From Halomonas sp. HAL1 (lineage in GTDB: Bacteria; Pseudomonadota; Gammaproteobacteria; Pseudomonadales; Halomonadaceae), in contig NZ_CP130610.1 of the NCBI RefSeq assembly GCF_030544485.1, forward strand, positions 4,186,623 through 4,250,622: a stretch of 64,000 nt of DNA, written 5' to 3'. Below, piece by piece: positions 49,753-58,744 of this stretch. The position numbers and the translations under genes were made by a program. The first letter of the stretch is position 1; every line of letters begins with the position of its first letter. Under the pieces are notes generated by a model. That model was not told where the DNA came from and ran no database searches. It saw only the letters and a program-made list of their open reading frames with translations.

Positions 49753-51033
49753 ATGACCACATCAGCTGAATTGTTTGATCTTGCCAGTCGCCATATTCCG
49801 GGCGGCGTAAACTCTCCCGTCCGGGCATTTAAAGGGCTACACCGCCCGCCGGTCTTTATGGAGCGTGCCCAGGGCGCGTTTCTATTCGATGTCGAAGGCA
49901 ATCGGTACGTGGATTATGTAGGTTCCTGGGGACCAATGATTACCGGGCACGCTGATCAAGATGTACTGGCAGCCGTGCGGGCGCGATTAGATAACGGCCT
50001 GTCATTCGGTACGCCTACCGCGGTTGAAACCACCATGGCAGATTTGATCTGCGAGATGATTCCTTCCATGGATATGGTGCGCATGACCAGTTCGGGCACC
50101 GAAGCCACCATGTCGGCGATCCGCCTGGCGCGCGGCACCACCGGCCGCGATAAGATCGTAAAGTTTGAAGGGAACTACCATGGCCACTCTGATTCGCTGT
50201 TGGTAAAAGCCGGTTCTGGGGCACTTACCCACGGTGAGCCTAGCTCGCCGGGCGTGCCCGCGTCGCTGGCTGAACACACCATTACTCTCTCGTTTAACGA
50301 CCCTGAAGGGGTAGAAGCGTGTTTTAACGAGATTGGCGATCAAATTGCCTGCATTATCGTCGAGCCCGTTGCTGGCAATATGAATTGCATTCCCCCCCAG
50401 CCAGGGTTCTTGGAAACACTGCGCCGGGTATGTAACGAACACGGTAGCGTACTGATCTTTGACGAAGTGATGACCGGCTTTCGTGTGGCATTGGGCGGTG
50501 CTCAAGCGCACTACGGTATCGTGCCTGATCTAACCTGCTTGGGAAAAATTGTTGGCGGTGGCATGCCGGTGGGCGCGTTTGGCGGCAAGCGTGAAATTAT
50601 GCAGAACATTTCACCGCTTGGGCCGGTATATCAAGCGGGTACATTGTCGGGTAATCCCCTGGCCATGGCAGCAGGTGTGGCTCTGCTTACCAAGCTACAG
50701 GTACCAGGTTTTCACGACGCATTAACTCAGCGGGTTAATACACTGTGTTCAGGCCTGCAGGAGCGTGCCAACGCTGCACGAGTGCCGATGATGACCCAGT
50801 CAGCGGGTGGCATGTTTGGGCTCTTTTTCACCTCGCAAAGCCGGGTAGATAATTTTGCCCAAGCCACGGCTTGTAACCCAGACGCCTTCCGCCGCTTCTT
50901 CGGTGCAATGCTTGATCATGGCGTTTATCTGGCGCCTTCTGCCTATGAAGCAGGCTTTATGTCCAGTGCCCATACCCCAGAAGATATTCAGTTCACTCTG
51001 GACGCGGCAGAAAAAGCCTTTGCGGTAATGTAA
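49753..51033 (+). CDS. hemL: Glutamate-1-semialdehyde 2,1-aminomutase
   Basis: This PLP enzyme makes 5-aminolevulinate from glutamate-1-semialdehyde, the entry to tetrapyrroles. The 426-residue product has [25 protein letters not shown], and the PLP Lys in [20 protein letters not shown] after AGAGG. Ends with a hairpin at 51064-51090. Confidence 0.97.
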   Translation: MTTSAELFDLASRHIPGGVNSPVRAFKGLHRPPVFMERAQGAFLFDVEGNRYVDYVGSWGPMITGHADQDVLAAVRARLDNGLSFGTPTAVETTMADLICEMIPSMDMVRMTSSGTEATMSAIRLARGTTGRDKIVKFEGNYHGHSDSLLVKAGSGALTHGEPSSPGVPASLAEHTITLSFNDPEGVEACFNEIGDQIACIIVEPVAGNMNCIPPQPGFLETLRRVCNEHGSVLIFDEVMTGFRVALGGAQAHYGIVPDLTCLGKIVGGGMPVGAFGGKREIMQNISPLGPVYQAGTLSGNPLAMAAGVALLTKLQVPGFHDALTQRVNTLCSGLQERANAARVPMMTQSAGGMFGLFFTSQSRVDNFAQATACNPDAFRRFFGAMLDHGVYLAPSAYEAGFMSSAHTPEDIQFTLDAAEKAFAVM

Positions 51034-51063
51034 CGGCACGTAACTAAAAGCCCGCTATACTTC

Positions 51064-51090
51064 AAGAGCCGCTCATTTTGAGCGGCTCTT
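51064..51090 (+). terminator. Terminator after hemL
   Basis: 12-bp perfect stem (51064-51075 with 51079-51090, loop TTT) 30 bp after the hemL stop. It has little T run beyond its own TT end, so efficiency is uncertain. Confidence 0.75.
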
Positions 51091-51112
51091 CGGTTAAGTG
51101 AGACATATAATC

Positions 51113-51475
51113 ATGATACCAATAACGGCTTGGCGACACGTGATTTGCGTAGTGGGATTGGCTGCTTGCTTCCCTCTCGCTGCACAGACGCCTCAGGAGC
51201 AGGACATGACCCAGATTCACATCACTATGAGCGGTTCGCCGGGTGCCGAGTTTTCCGCCCACTGGCGGATTACCCACGAAGGCGAAACCACTGAGCACGT
51301 TGAAGAGCACGGAACGGTACCCGCCGAGTACACATTTACCGGTACGGAACTTGAAGGCACGGTAAAACTGCTAAGCGATGACGAGCGATTAGAAGTGGAT
51401 ATTCAAAAAGGCAGCAACCGGTCGCGTTCATCGACTCAGGGGGCGGGGGGGACATTGACAGTGTCAATTCGCTAA
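51113..51475 (+). CDS. Small exported protein of unknown function
   Basis: Not recognised. The 120-residue product starts MIPITAWRHVICVVGLAAC. LAAC matches a lipobox, so it may be a lipoprotein, but cleavage at PLAA before QTP is also possible. The mature part is acidic and beta-rich (ITMSGSPGAEFSAHWRITHEG, TGTELEGTVKLLSDDERLEVDIQ), ending with a Ser/Gly/Thr-rich tail. A GTG at 51098 would add five residues; neither start has a clear ribosome site. It faces the convergent csgA gene. A short open frame with a signal-like N-terminus supports it as real. Confidence 0.65.
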   Translation: MIPITAWRHVICVVGLAACFPLAAQTPQEQDMTQIHITMSGSPGAEFSAHWRITHEGETTEHVEEHGTVPAEYTFTGTELEGTVKLLSDDERLEVDIQKGSNRSRSSTQGAGGTLTVSIR

Positions 51476-51481
51476 CAAAAA

Positions 51482-51504
51482 AACCGCCCCTGAAAGGGGC
51501 GGTT
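51482..51504. terminator. Bidirectional terminator between the small exported gene and csgA
   Basis: 10-bp stem (51482-51491 with 51495-51504, loop GAA) between convergent genes. On the minus strand it is followed by a run of seven Ts (complement of 51477-51483 region), so it ends the csgBA transcript. Confidence 0.88.
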
Positions 51505-51529
51505 AATCATAGTTCAAATAATCTATGTT

Positions 51530-52435
51530 TTAACGGCCTTGAGTTACTGTGTTTGTGTTGCCATAGCCAACTGTGTGAATATTTGAGTTATGGCTGTAAC
51601 CAGTTTGAGTAACGTTATGTGTATTATTGGCACCAAAAGTTTTGATATAAGAATCATTACCAAAACCTGACTGCTCTACGTTACTAGTGTTGTTATATCC
51701 AATGGTAATAATCGTACTATCTAGATAATTACCATCTTGGATCACACTATCACTATTGTTACTACCAGACTGCTCTATCCACGACTCATTGTCGCCACCG
51801 GTTTGTTCAACGTTAGCAAGGTTGTTGTAGCCACCAAAAAGGCCAGATTGTTGGATGCCAGATTGGTTATTCGAACCAGATTGATCTACATTTGCTTCGT
51901 TACCATATCCACTTTGATCAACCCACGAGTCATTAATGTACCCTTCTTGATCGACGCTAGCAGTATTGTAAGAACCTTGTTGTTCAATCACAGAGTCGTT
52001 AAACTTGCCATCTTGAACCACAACGGCTTCGTTACCATTCCCCCAGCTTTGTTTAACATAAGAATCGTTCATCTTACCGTCTTGGGTAACGTTGGCATCA
52101 TTATCACTACTTGTTTGGTAGATACCCGAAACGTTATAAGCCCCTAGCTGGTCAACAATGGCTTCGTTACCATTAGCAGTTTGTTCGATATTGGAGTTGT
52201 TTCGGCCAGGCGCATAAGTTGAATAACCAACAACGTCATCTTGAGTGACAGTAGCACTATTGCCGTTCCCTTCTTGGAGAATTCGGGATTTTTGTGTTCC
52301 CCACTGGGTAACATCGTTAGTGTTATCGCTACCGTATTGGTAAATAGAGGAGTCACTACCAACTGACTGAGCAAAAGCAGCAGTGCTCATAGCGAAGGCA
52401 ACGGCGGCAGCGATAGTGGTGATTTGAGTTTTCAT
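51530..52435 (-). CDS. csgA: Major curlin CsgA-like amyloid protein with about 12 repeats
   Basis: A 301-residue secreted amyloid subunit. The signal peptide ends AFA before QSVGS. The rest is built of about 24 half-repeats of 10-12 residues with the curlin strand pattern Nx(S/A)x(I/V)xQxGxx, e.g. NEANVDQSGSN and NDSWVDQSGYG. Enterobacterial CsgA is about 151 residues with five full repeats; this one has about twelve, roughly twice the size. Strands alternate between SxI/V and AxV types, as in stacked beta-helix curlins. Asp is more frequent than in E. coli. ATG after AAGGGGAAA. It follows csgB at 52 bp and ends at a terminator. Confidence 0.92.
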   Translation of the reverse strand: MKTQITTIAAAVAFAMSTAAFAQSVGSDSSIYQYGSDNTNDVTQWGTQKSRILQEGNGNSATVTQDDVVGYSTYAPGRNNSNIEQTANGNEAIVDQLGAYNVSGIYQTSSDNDANVTQDGKMNDSYVKQSWGNGNEAVVVQDGKFNDSVIEQQGSYNTASVDQEGYINDSWVDQSGYGNEANVDQSGSNNQSGIQQSGLFGGYNNLANVEQTGGDNESWIEQSGSNNSDSVIQDGNYLDSTIITIGYNNTSNVEQSGFGNDSYIKTFGANNTHNVTQTGYSHNSNIHTVGYGNTNTVTQGR

Positions 52436-52487
52436 GGTATTTCCCCTTGATACTTGCTTTAGTTATTACTGAGTCAACGGTTGTTGC

Positions 52488-52988
52488 TCAGTAGGTTTCG
52501 ACGGTGACCGGACGTGCATTGCTTGAAAATGCTTGTTGCTCAACACTAATGACACGGTAGCCACTCCCCGATTGTGAAATCTGTACGTCACTGCGGTTGC
52601 CAAGTTGGCGCACATAAGAATTTAGTTCTCTTGATGCGCTTCCTGACTGAGTAATATCCGCTTTATGATTTCTACCTATTTGAGAGATATTACTTACGTT
52701 ATTACCGCCTGTTTGAGTTACCGTCGCCGTGTTGTAATTTCCTAATTGATAAATGCTAGAAAAGTTTCCGGCTTGGTAACTAGCTGATTGCGAAACATGG
52801 GTGCGGTTATTGTTACCAATCTGCGCAATAATACTGTAGTTGCCTTGATGTTGTTGGGCGGCAGCTTGCTTAGCGAACTGCTCAATACGGTTATTGTCTG
52901 CATTGATTGTCAAAGAAACTGAAAGGGTTGCTGTCAACAGTGCAACCATTAGGGCATATCGTTTGGTTGCGGTAATATTCAGTTTCAT
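52488..52988 (-). CDS. csgB: Curli nucleator CsgB
   Basis: A 166-residue exported protein with curlin repeats (NYSIIAQIGNN, NFSSIYQLGNY, NTATVTQTGGN, NVSNISQIGRN, then NSYVRQLGNR and a diverged last repeat). The length and divergent C-terminal repeat fit the surface nucleator CsgB rather than CsgA. ATG 52988 follows AGAGGG; the frame is open 20 codons further but without a signal-like start. First gene of the csgBA unit, with an AT-rich promoter region upstream (52989-53154). Confidence 0.9.
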   Translation of the reverse strand: MKLNITATKRYALMVALLTATLSVSLTINADNNRIEQFAKQAAAQQHQGNYSIIAQIGNNNRTHVSQSASYQAGNFSSIYQLGNYNTATVTQTGGNNVSNISQIGRNHKADITQSGSASRELNSYVRQLGNRSDVQISQSGSGYRVISVEQQAFSSNARPVTVETY

Positions 52989-53154
52989 GGCACTTCCCTC
53001 TGAAACAGTTTGTATCAATTTGTATTTCTTGTGTTGAGTTTGGACCATTTTGAAATTTACGCTATCAAACCTTTTATTATTCTAATGATGTATTTATTAA
53101 TAATTTAACAATTAAAAAGTATTATTTTTCTAATCATATTAATAGTCAAAAAAA

Positions 53155-53181
53155 AACGGCTATGCGTACCGCATAGCCGTT
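53155..53181 (-). terminator. Terminator of csgDEFG
   Basis: 11-12-bp stem (53155-53166 with 53170-53181) followed on the minus strand by nine Ts (complement of 53148-53156). It lies about 100 bp after csgG, separating csgDEFG from csgBA into two transcripts. Confidence 0.92.
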
Positions 53182-53279
53182 AATTATTTTTAGTTTTCGT
53201 ATCTGATTTTTATATTAGGTTGTAATTGAAATTTTGTTATAGAAGTCGCTTATGCTATCTAAATATAGTTTTAAATTGA

Positions 53280-54110
53280 TTAAAGCAAAGGGATTGGTGC
53301 ATCTAGGTAATCTGACAAAATAGTGTCTTGAAAATTAACACCATTAGAGAGATTCCAAAGATTGTTCTCTACGCCACGGGCCACCAAATGTATAACTGCT
53401 GACTCAATGGCTGACATCACGGCAAGTTGTACTGGTTCATTGGTGGTAAGACCTACTTCAGCCTCTAACAAACGTCTAAAATCGATAAACCGATAAACAC
53501 CCGCCCGCATCTCTTTAGAGTAAATCGTTTTAGTCGTGGTGACGTTAGCTAGCACCTCGCCGGTTGATATTTCAACCGCGCGTAGATTAACTGTTACTTG
53601 GTCCACCTGGTATTGTCCTGAAGCGCCAATACCAAAGTACTCAGCCCCAGCCCCACCGGTTCGCACATTGGACTCGTAGGCAATAATGCCACCTTCAAGC
53701 ATCACCGAGGCAGCACGAAGTGATGGCAATGTATCAGGCTGACCAAAGCGCTCGAACTCGGCACGAATTATGCGCCTCTCGGTAAGTAAGTTCTGTAAAC
53801 CAACACGCTCAAGCGGTATAAACCAGCCGGAATCCGCTAATGCACCGGTGAGCATTGCCGCAGCGCCCTGCGTTACGGCGGTCGAAAAAGTACTGGCCGG
53901 TGCAGGACGATACTGGCCCGTTTGATCCCGAAAGTCATAGACTGAGACAAAAATTTGCCCAGCTGGCGGCGGTAGCGAAACTAAATCTTGATAGGTTGCA
54001 CCGCGGGGCGTGAGCGTTGCTTGCGCACCTTCCAGGTTTTCAGATGTAGCGACCATTCCAGCACAACCGCTGAGCAAACTTATCATAAGTAACGAAGCGA
54101 TAATTTTCAT
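53280..54110 (-). CDS. csgG: Curli secretion channel CsgG
   Basis: This outer-membrane lipoprotein forms the nonameric curli export pore. The 276-residue product has a lipobox (LLSGC at 12-16), then FVSVYDFRDQTGQYRP, and GGIIAYESNVRTGGAGAEYFGIG around the constriction/beta-barrel region, all typical of CsgG. ATG after GGGGAA. It follows csgF by 84 bp. Confidence 0.96.
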   Translation of the reverse strand: MKIIASLLMISLLSGCAGMVATSENLEGAQATLTPRGATYQDLVSLPPPAGQIFVSVYDFRDQTGQYRPAPASTFSTAVTQGAAAMLTGALADSGWFIPLERVGLQNLLTERRIIRAEFERFGQPDTLPSLRAASVMLEGGIIAYESNVRTGGAGAEYFGIGASGQYQVDQVTVNLRAVEISTGEVLANVTTTKTIYSKEMRAGVYRFIDFRRLLEAEVGLTTNEPVQLAVMSAIESAVIHLVARGVENNLWNLSNGVNFQDTILSDYLDAPIPLL

Positions 54111-54194
54111 GATGTTCCCCTAATGACACGCAACTGTAAGTAGGCTGATTGGCAGCCTTGTTAATTTTTCTTAGATTTAGAAATAGCTAATACA

Positions 54195-54626
54195 TCAAGG
54201 ATTGAACAACAAGCCACCTACGCTAATGTTGGTAACATCACCGGTGGCTTTATCGATTACTTCTACTATGAGCTGCCCCCCTTCATTGCGAACCACGACG
54301 CTAAAGTCCCCGCTGTCAAACGACCCTGTACCATCGTCTGCTCCGCCTACATCATTGATTAAATCTGATATAAATCGGCTCTCAAGGCTTTGGATTAGCC
54401 GTTCGGTTGGGGAGAGCGGCTCAAAGTCCTCAATGTTCGGGTCTGTGGTGGTGTCTTGCGCCTGGGCTTTACCCAGTAAATAGCTACCCATAAAGGGGTC
54501 GCCGCCAAACGAAGGGTTGATTGGTGTATAGATCAGCTCCCCTGCGTTTGCTTGCATGGTCAGCGCACTTACCAAGAGAGTGGTTACCAGAACACCGCCA
54601 GCTGTTGGTTTAAGTATTTTTTTCAT
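54195..54626 (-). CDS. csgF: Curli assembly protein CsgF
   Basis: A 143-residue secreted chaperone that plugs the outer face of CsgG. Signal peptide ends ANA before GELIYTP; the N-terminal region YTPINPSFGGDPFMGSYLL matches the segment that inserts into the CsgG pore. Start overlaps the csgE stop by one base (TAATG). Confidence 0.94.
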   Translation of the reverse strand: MKKILKPTAGGVLVTTLLVSALTMQANAGELIYTPINPSFGGDPFMGSYLLGKAQAQDTTTDPNIEDFEPLSPTERLIQSLESRFISDLINDVGGADDGTGSFDSGDFSVVVRNEGGQLIVEVIDKATGDVTNISVGGLLFNP

Positions 54627-55147
54627 TAGCGTAGCTCCTCTTTTCCAAGGTCTTTGTCTGAGTTAAGCGCCGAAGCTAGCTGTTGGCGTAGCAGCGCTTC
54701 TTCGACGGTTTGTACGGCTTCCCCGGCGGCTCGGTCAGCTTCATTGATCCTTGGGGAGAGCTGTGTACGGAAATACATACGGTTACCTTCCATTACCCAT
54801 ATTTGGCTACCCCAGCGTGCATCTGGTCGCTCGTTGATGGTGATGGTGGCATTGCCGATAATCAGGTTATCCATTGCTCGCTGGCTAAAAGCGCGATAGA
54901 AGGTTTTACCGGCCATGGTGATCGTGCGGTCTACCATTACGCCGGTTAGCTCACTTCCGCCGTTGGCGTTTCCTTGCACTTCAGGACCATCAGGGCTAGA
55001 AAGCTGATTAATGGCGTCAATCGCTTCTTGTTCGTTGGCAGGTAATGCATTGCCCGTAGGGGCAGGCTCGTTGGCCAGCGCTATAGACATAGTTATCCAC
55101 ACCAGCAGTGGAGAAATGCCTATGGATAAACGGTGTATCGATAACAT
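54626..55147 (-). CDS. csgE: Curli assembly chaperone CsgE
   Basis: A 173-residue periplasmic adaptor that caps the CsgG channel. Signal peptide ends ALA before NEPAP. The conserved core (GVMVDRTITMAGKTFYRAFSQ, then SQIWVMEGNRMYFRTQLSP) matches CsgE. Longer than E. coli CsgE (129) because of an N-terminal acidic/Pro linker. A perfect DnaA-box-like TTATCCACA occurs inside it (55093-55101). Confidence 0.92.
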   Translation of the reverse strand: MLSIHRLSIGISPLLVWITMSIALANEPAPTGNALPANEQEAIDAINQLSSPDGPEVQGNANGGSELTGVMVDRTITMAGKTFYRAFSQRAMDNLIIGNATITINERPDARWGSQIWVMEGNRMYFRTQLSPRINEADRAAGEAVQTVEEALLRQQLASALNSDKDLGKEELR

Positions 55148-55166
55148 GCTGAATTACCCTTGCGCG

Positions 55167-55865
55167 TTAGCGCTGCCGATGGCGCTGCAGGCTTCGCGCG
55201 GTTTCAATATTGGGAAGAATCGGGCCCAGGTTTTGATGTATCCAATTGAGCGCTTGAATACGGTTATGTACATTGATTTTGCGAAAGATGTTGTAGAGGT
55301 GAGACTTAACGGTGTGTTCACTAACAAACAGCTTTTCGGCAATTTGTTGATTTGAGGAGCCTGCACTAAGCAGAGAGATGATCTCCATTTCACGATTAGT
55401 GAGCCCGCAGGCTGGTCGAAAAGCATTACTTTGGTATTTGCGATAAAACAGGATGAGACGGGCCATTAAGTCCCGCGACATCCATAGCTCCCCTTCCAGT
55501 AACGCATGTATGCCTTTACAGATAACCTCAAGGCTTTCATTACGATAAAACACGCCTTTTAGCTGAGCGCACGACAACGCTTCCAGCGCGTGATCCATAT
55601 CGTGAATGTTAAAAGCGGCTAAAGGCGTTTTTGTTAATGCTTCAGGCAACTTGTCTTGCCACTCCGGCAAAGCATCAATGCCGATATGATCGCTATCAAT
55701 CAAAATCAGCACATTTCCCGATGCAGAAATGGGTAATGCTGACTGGGGTGAGTGGATAGTGATGGGGCAGCCGGTATGTTTATTCAAGTATTCAGCGAAC
55801 AGCTGAGCTTGGGGACTTTTCTCGGTAACGATGTAGACCGAGCCGGTAGACTTTTCCTGCGACAT
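55167..55865 (-). CDS. csgD: Curli master regulator CsgD (LuxR-type)
   Basis: A 232-residue transcription factor with an N-terminal receiver-like domain and a C-terminal LuxR helix-turn-helix (LTNREMEIISLLSAGSSNQQIAEKLF then VSEHTVKSHLYNIFRKI). It heads the csgDEFG operon, 19 bp before csgE; ATG after GAGGG. It should activate csgBA as in enterobacteria. The upstream 283-bp gap is very AT-rich. Confidence 0.93.
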   Translation of the reverse strand: MSQEKSTGSVYIVTEKSPQAQLFAEYLNKHTGCPITIHSPQSALPISASGNVLILIDSDHIGIDALPEWQDKLPEALTKTPLAAFNIHDMDHALEALSCAQLKGVFYRNESLEVICKGIHALLEGELWMSRDLMARLILFYRKYQSNAFRPACGLTNREMEIISLLSAGSSNQQIAEKLFVSEHTVKSHLYNIFRKINVHNRIQALNWIHQNLGPILPNIETARSLQRHRQR

Positions 55866-56148
55866 TGGGGAGCCCTCGTGGAAAGAAAGAGTGAGCAGGT
55901 AACCCCTGAAGTGTTGCCTATAAGATAAGTTTCGTAAAGTTTTGTTATTAAATAAGTGGTAAAAATAAATTGAATAACCACCTAAATTTTTAGAATATAG
56001 GTTAAATATGTATATTTATCAAAAATTTAAAGGTAAAAATATATTTTTTAACACGTCTTCATTTCAGATACGTTGAGTAACATTTGACTGGCTTTTGATA
56101 CGTTCAATGAGCGCGTAAACTGATGCTCTACCGTTTGGAGTACGTGTC
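55866..56148. promoter_or_regulatory. AT-rich intergenic region upstream of csgD and rdgB
   Basis: A 283-bp divergent gap with a long A/T-dominated core (about 55920-56055). In enterobacteria the csgD promoter region is long, AT-rich and bound by many regulators (OmpR, H-NS, IHF). Individual sites cannot be assigned by eye. Confidence 0.5.
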
Positions 56149-56757
56149 ATGGCAGCTGTTAATACCCTTGTTCTTGCCAGTGGAAATGCAGGAAAGTTAA
56201 AGGAATTCAATCAATTACTTTCTCCTTTAGGCTTCGATGTACGGCCTCAGGCTGATTTTGGTGTCATTGAGGTCGAAGAGACGGGGCTGACATTTGTCGA
56301 AAATGCGTTGTTAAAGGCACGTGAAGCGAGCTTAGTCAGCGGGTTACCCGCCTTGGCGGACGATTCAGGGCTGGAAGTGGACGCGCTGAACGGCGCACCA
56401 GGTATCTACTCGGCCCGATATGGTGGCGAGCCCAAAAGTGATGAGAAAAATAATGAAACGCTGTTAGCAGCACTCAGTGACTGCGCAGAAGGACAGCGTA
56501 GTGGCCGATACTGGTGCGTACTTGTTTATTTACGTCACCCGAAAGACCCAGTGCCGGTGATTGTGCAACGCAGTTGGGAAGGCGAAATTCTCGCCCATCC
56601 ACGGGGGAAAGAGGGGTTCGGCTATGACCCGCTTTTCTGGTTACCAGACCAGGGTATGAGCGTTGCCGAGTTGCCGAGTGAAAGTAAAAATCGCCTTAGT
56701 CACCGTGGGCGCGCGCTACAAGGCTTAGTGGAGTTACTGCAGGTGGCGCATGGTTGA
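56149..56757 (+). CDS. rdgB: Non-canonical purine NTP pyrophosphatase (RdgB/HAM1)
   Basis: Hydrolyses ITP, dITP and XTP to keep them out of nucleic acids. The 202-residue product has VLASGNAGKLKEF at the N-terminus, ADDSGLEVDALNGAPGIYSARY in the active site, and the C-terminal SHRGRAL motif. ATG after GGAG. It overlaps hemW by 8 bases. Confidence 0.96.
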   Translation: MAAVNTLVLASGNAGKLKEFNQLLSPLGFDVRPQADFGVIEVEETGLTFVENALLKAREASLVSGLPALADDSGLEVDALNGAPGIYSARYGGEPKSDEKNNETLLAALSDCAEGQRSGRYWCVLVYLRHPKDPVPVIVQRSWEGEILAHPRGKEGFGYDPLFWLPDQGMSVAELPSESKNRLSHRGRALQGLVELLQVAHG

Positions 56758-57934
56758 TACGTTGCCGCCGCTATCTCTTTATATCCACACACCCTGGTGT
56801 GTACGCAAATGCCCGTATTGTGATTTCAACTCCCATGAGCCGGGTACACACGGTTTTACGCCTCGCGATTTGCCTGAAGCCGCTTACCTTGACGCGTTGT
56901 TACAAGACCTGGATAGCGATCTAGCCTTGGCGGCTGGGCGAAAAATTCAGACAATCTTTATCGGCGGTGGGACACCCAGCCTGCTGTCGCCTTGGTTTTA
57001 TGAGCGTTTACTGAGCGAGATTGAAGCCCGTTTGCCGTTTGCTGATGACATTGAGATTACCTTGGAGGCAAATCCCGGCACCACGGAACAGGCGCGATTT
57101 ATCGGTTACCGAAAGGCAGGTATTAATCGTTTATCGCTAGGTATTCAAAGTTTTCAGCCCGATCAACTGCATGCATTGGGGCGAATTCATAGCGGTGATG
57201 AAGCGGTCACTGCGGTCACGCAGGCGCGCCAAGCGGGTTTTACAAATATTAACGTTGATCTGATGCATGGCTTGCCTGGTCAGACACCTCAACTGGCGAT
57301 GGATGATATTGCCCAAGCGCTGTCGTTAGCGCCGGAGCATCTCTCCTGGTACCAGCTTACCCTCGAGCCGAATACGGCCTTTCACTCCCATCCACCGACG
57401 TTGCCTGAGGAAGAAGCACTCTGGGATATCCAGGACAGCGGTCATCAACTTTTAGAGCAGGCCGGGTTTAAGCGCTACGAAATTTCGGCCTATGCCACCG
57501 ATGGTTATCGGAGTCTGCATAACCTTAACTATTGGCAGTTTGGCGACTACCTTGGGATTGGCGCCGGGGCCCATGGCAAGCTAAGCCATATTGATCCAAA
57601 CGGTGAATGGCGTATTGAGCGGCGTTGGAAAACCCGCCAGCCGGATGCTTATTTAAAGCGCATGGATGACTTGCGTGGCTTTATAGCGGGTAAGCAGGTT
57701 ATATCAGCGGACGAGCTACCGTTGGAGTTTGCCATGAATGCTCTACGACTCACTGACGGGGTGTCGCTAGAGACATGGAACGCCAATACCGGGCTCTCTT
57801 CTGATATGTTACTTACGCGTTTACAAACCGCCGAGAAAAAAGGACTTTTGATGCAAATGCCTGAAAAACTGCGTGCTTCGCCTCAAGGTCTATTATTCTT
57901 GAACGAGTTGCTGGCTTTAATTAGTGAAGATTGA
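56750..57934 (+). CDS. hemW: Radical SAM protein HemW (haem chaperone)
   Basis: A 394-residue radical SAM protein with the cluster motif CVRKCPYC (17-24), GGGTPSLL, LEANPGT and NRLSLGIQSF. It is now regarded as a haem chaperone rather than coproporphyrinogen oxidase; it keeps the HemW-type extra Cys-rich C3-x-C start (PYCDFNSH). Typical length, and follows rdgB as in E. coli. Confidence 0.94.
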   Translation: MVDTLPPLSLYIHTPWCVRKCPYCDFNSHEPGTHGFTPRDLPEAAYLDALLQDLDSDLALAAGRKIQTIFIGGGTPSLLSPWFYERLLSEIEARLPFADDIEITLEANPGTTEQARFIGYRKAGINRLSLGIQSFQPDQLHALGRIHSGDEAVTAVTQARQAGFTNINVDLMHGLPGQTPQLAMDDIAQALSLAPEHLSWYQLTLEPNTAFHSHPPTLPEEEALWDIQDSGHQLLEQAGFKRYEISAYATDGYRSLHNLNYWQFGDYLGIGAGAHGKLSHIDPNGEWRIERRWKTRQPDAYLKRMDDLRGFIAGKQVISADELPLEFAMNALRLTDGVSLETWNANTGLSSDMLLTRLQTAEKKGLLMQMPEKLRASPQGLLFLNELLALISED

Positions 57935-57981
57935 CCAGTAATGAATAAAAAGATGTCCCGAACATAAACAAGGAGTGAGTG

Positions 57982-58656
57982 ATGCGTATTTCTCGACTAC
58001 TGACACCGCTGGCAGCCGCTATTTTATTAGCGGGTTGCGCCACATCGGATCCTTACGGTGGCCAAACGCAGCGCTCTAGCACCGCGATGGGCTCTGGTAT
58101 TGGTGCTGCTGTGGGTGCTGCTGCCGGTGCGCTGTCTGGCGACGGTAGTACTAGCCGCCGTGACCGTGCACTGATTGGTGCGGCCGTCGGTGCGGCAGCC
58201 GGTGCTGGCATTGGTGTCTACATGGATCGCCAAGAGCAGCAACTGCGTGAAAACTTGCAAGGATCGCGCATTGAGATTGATCGCCGTGGCGATGATATCG
58301 TGCTCAATATGCCCAGTGGCGTTACCTTTGGCTTTGATTCTGCTGATCTGACCAGCGAAGCGCGTAGTTCTCTCAATGAAGTTGCTAGCGTTCTCACCGA
58401 GTACCAAGACACTCGCGTTAACATTGCAGGCCATACCGATAGCACTGGTGAGGCCAGTTACAACCAGCAGCTGTCTGAACGTCGCGCTCAAGCCGTGGGT
58501 GGTTACTTATCTCAAAACGGGGTTTCGTCTACGCGTCTTAATACCTCTGGCTATGGTGCTACCCAGCCTGTGGCCAGTAATGACAATGAGCAGGGACGTG
58601 CCCAGAACCGTCGCGTTGAAATTACTTTAACCCCTACCGGTGATGGTCAAGGTTGA
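57982..58656 (+). CDS. OmpA-family lipoprotein with glycine-zipper (YiaD-like)
   Basis: A 224-residue outer-membrane lipoprotein with lipobox LLAGC, two glycine-zipper segments (GSGIGAAVGAAAGAL and GAAVGAAAGAGIG), and a C-terminal OmpA domain (GFDSADLTSEARSSL, then NIAGHTDSTGEASYNQQLSERRA in two parts, RRVEI). It probably anchors the outer membrane to peptidoglycan. ATG 57982 follows AGGAG at six bases; a GTG one codon earlier is in frame. Ends at a strong terminator. Confidence 0.93.
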   Translation: MRISRLLTPLAAAILLAGCATSDPYGGQTQRSSTAMGSGIGAAVGAAAGALSGDGSTSRRDRALIGAAVGAAAGAGIGVYMDRQEQQLRENLQGSRIEIDRRGDDIVLNMPSGVTFGFDSADLTSEARSSLNEVASVLTEYQDTRVNIAGHTDSTGEASYNQQLSERRAQAVGGYLSQNGVSSTRLNTSGYGATQPVASNDNEQGRAQNRRVEITLTPTGDGQG

Positions 58657-58688
58657 TACGTTCTTGACTTAACCTGACTGTTGCCAGC

Positions 58689-58722
58689 AAAAGCCCGCTA
58701 TGCTCACATAGCGGGCTTTTTT
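58689..58722 (+). terminator. Terminator after the OmpA-family lipoprotein gene
   Basis: 14-bp stem (58689-58702 with 58707-58720, loop CTCA), ending in six Ts. It lies 33 bp after the stop codon. Confidence 0.92.
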
Positions 58723-58744
58723 ATTCACTTGCTGATGAGTCTCT

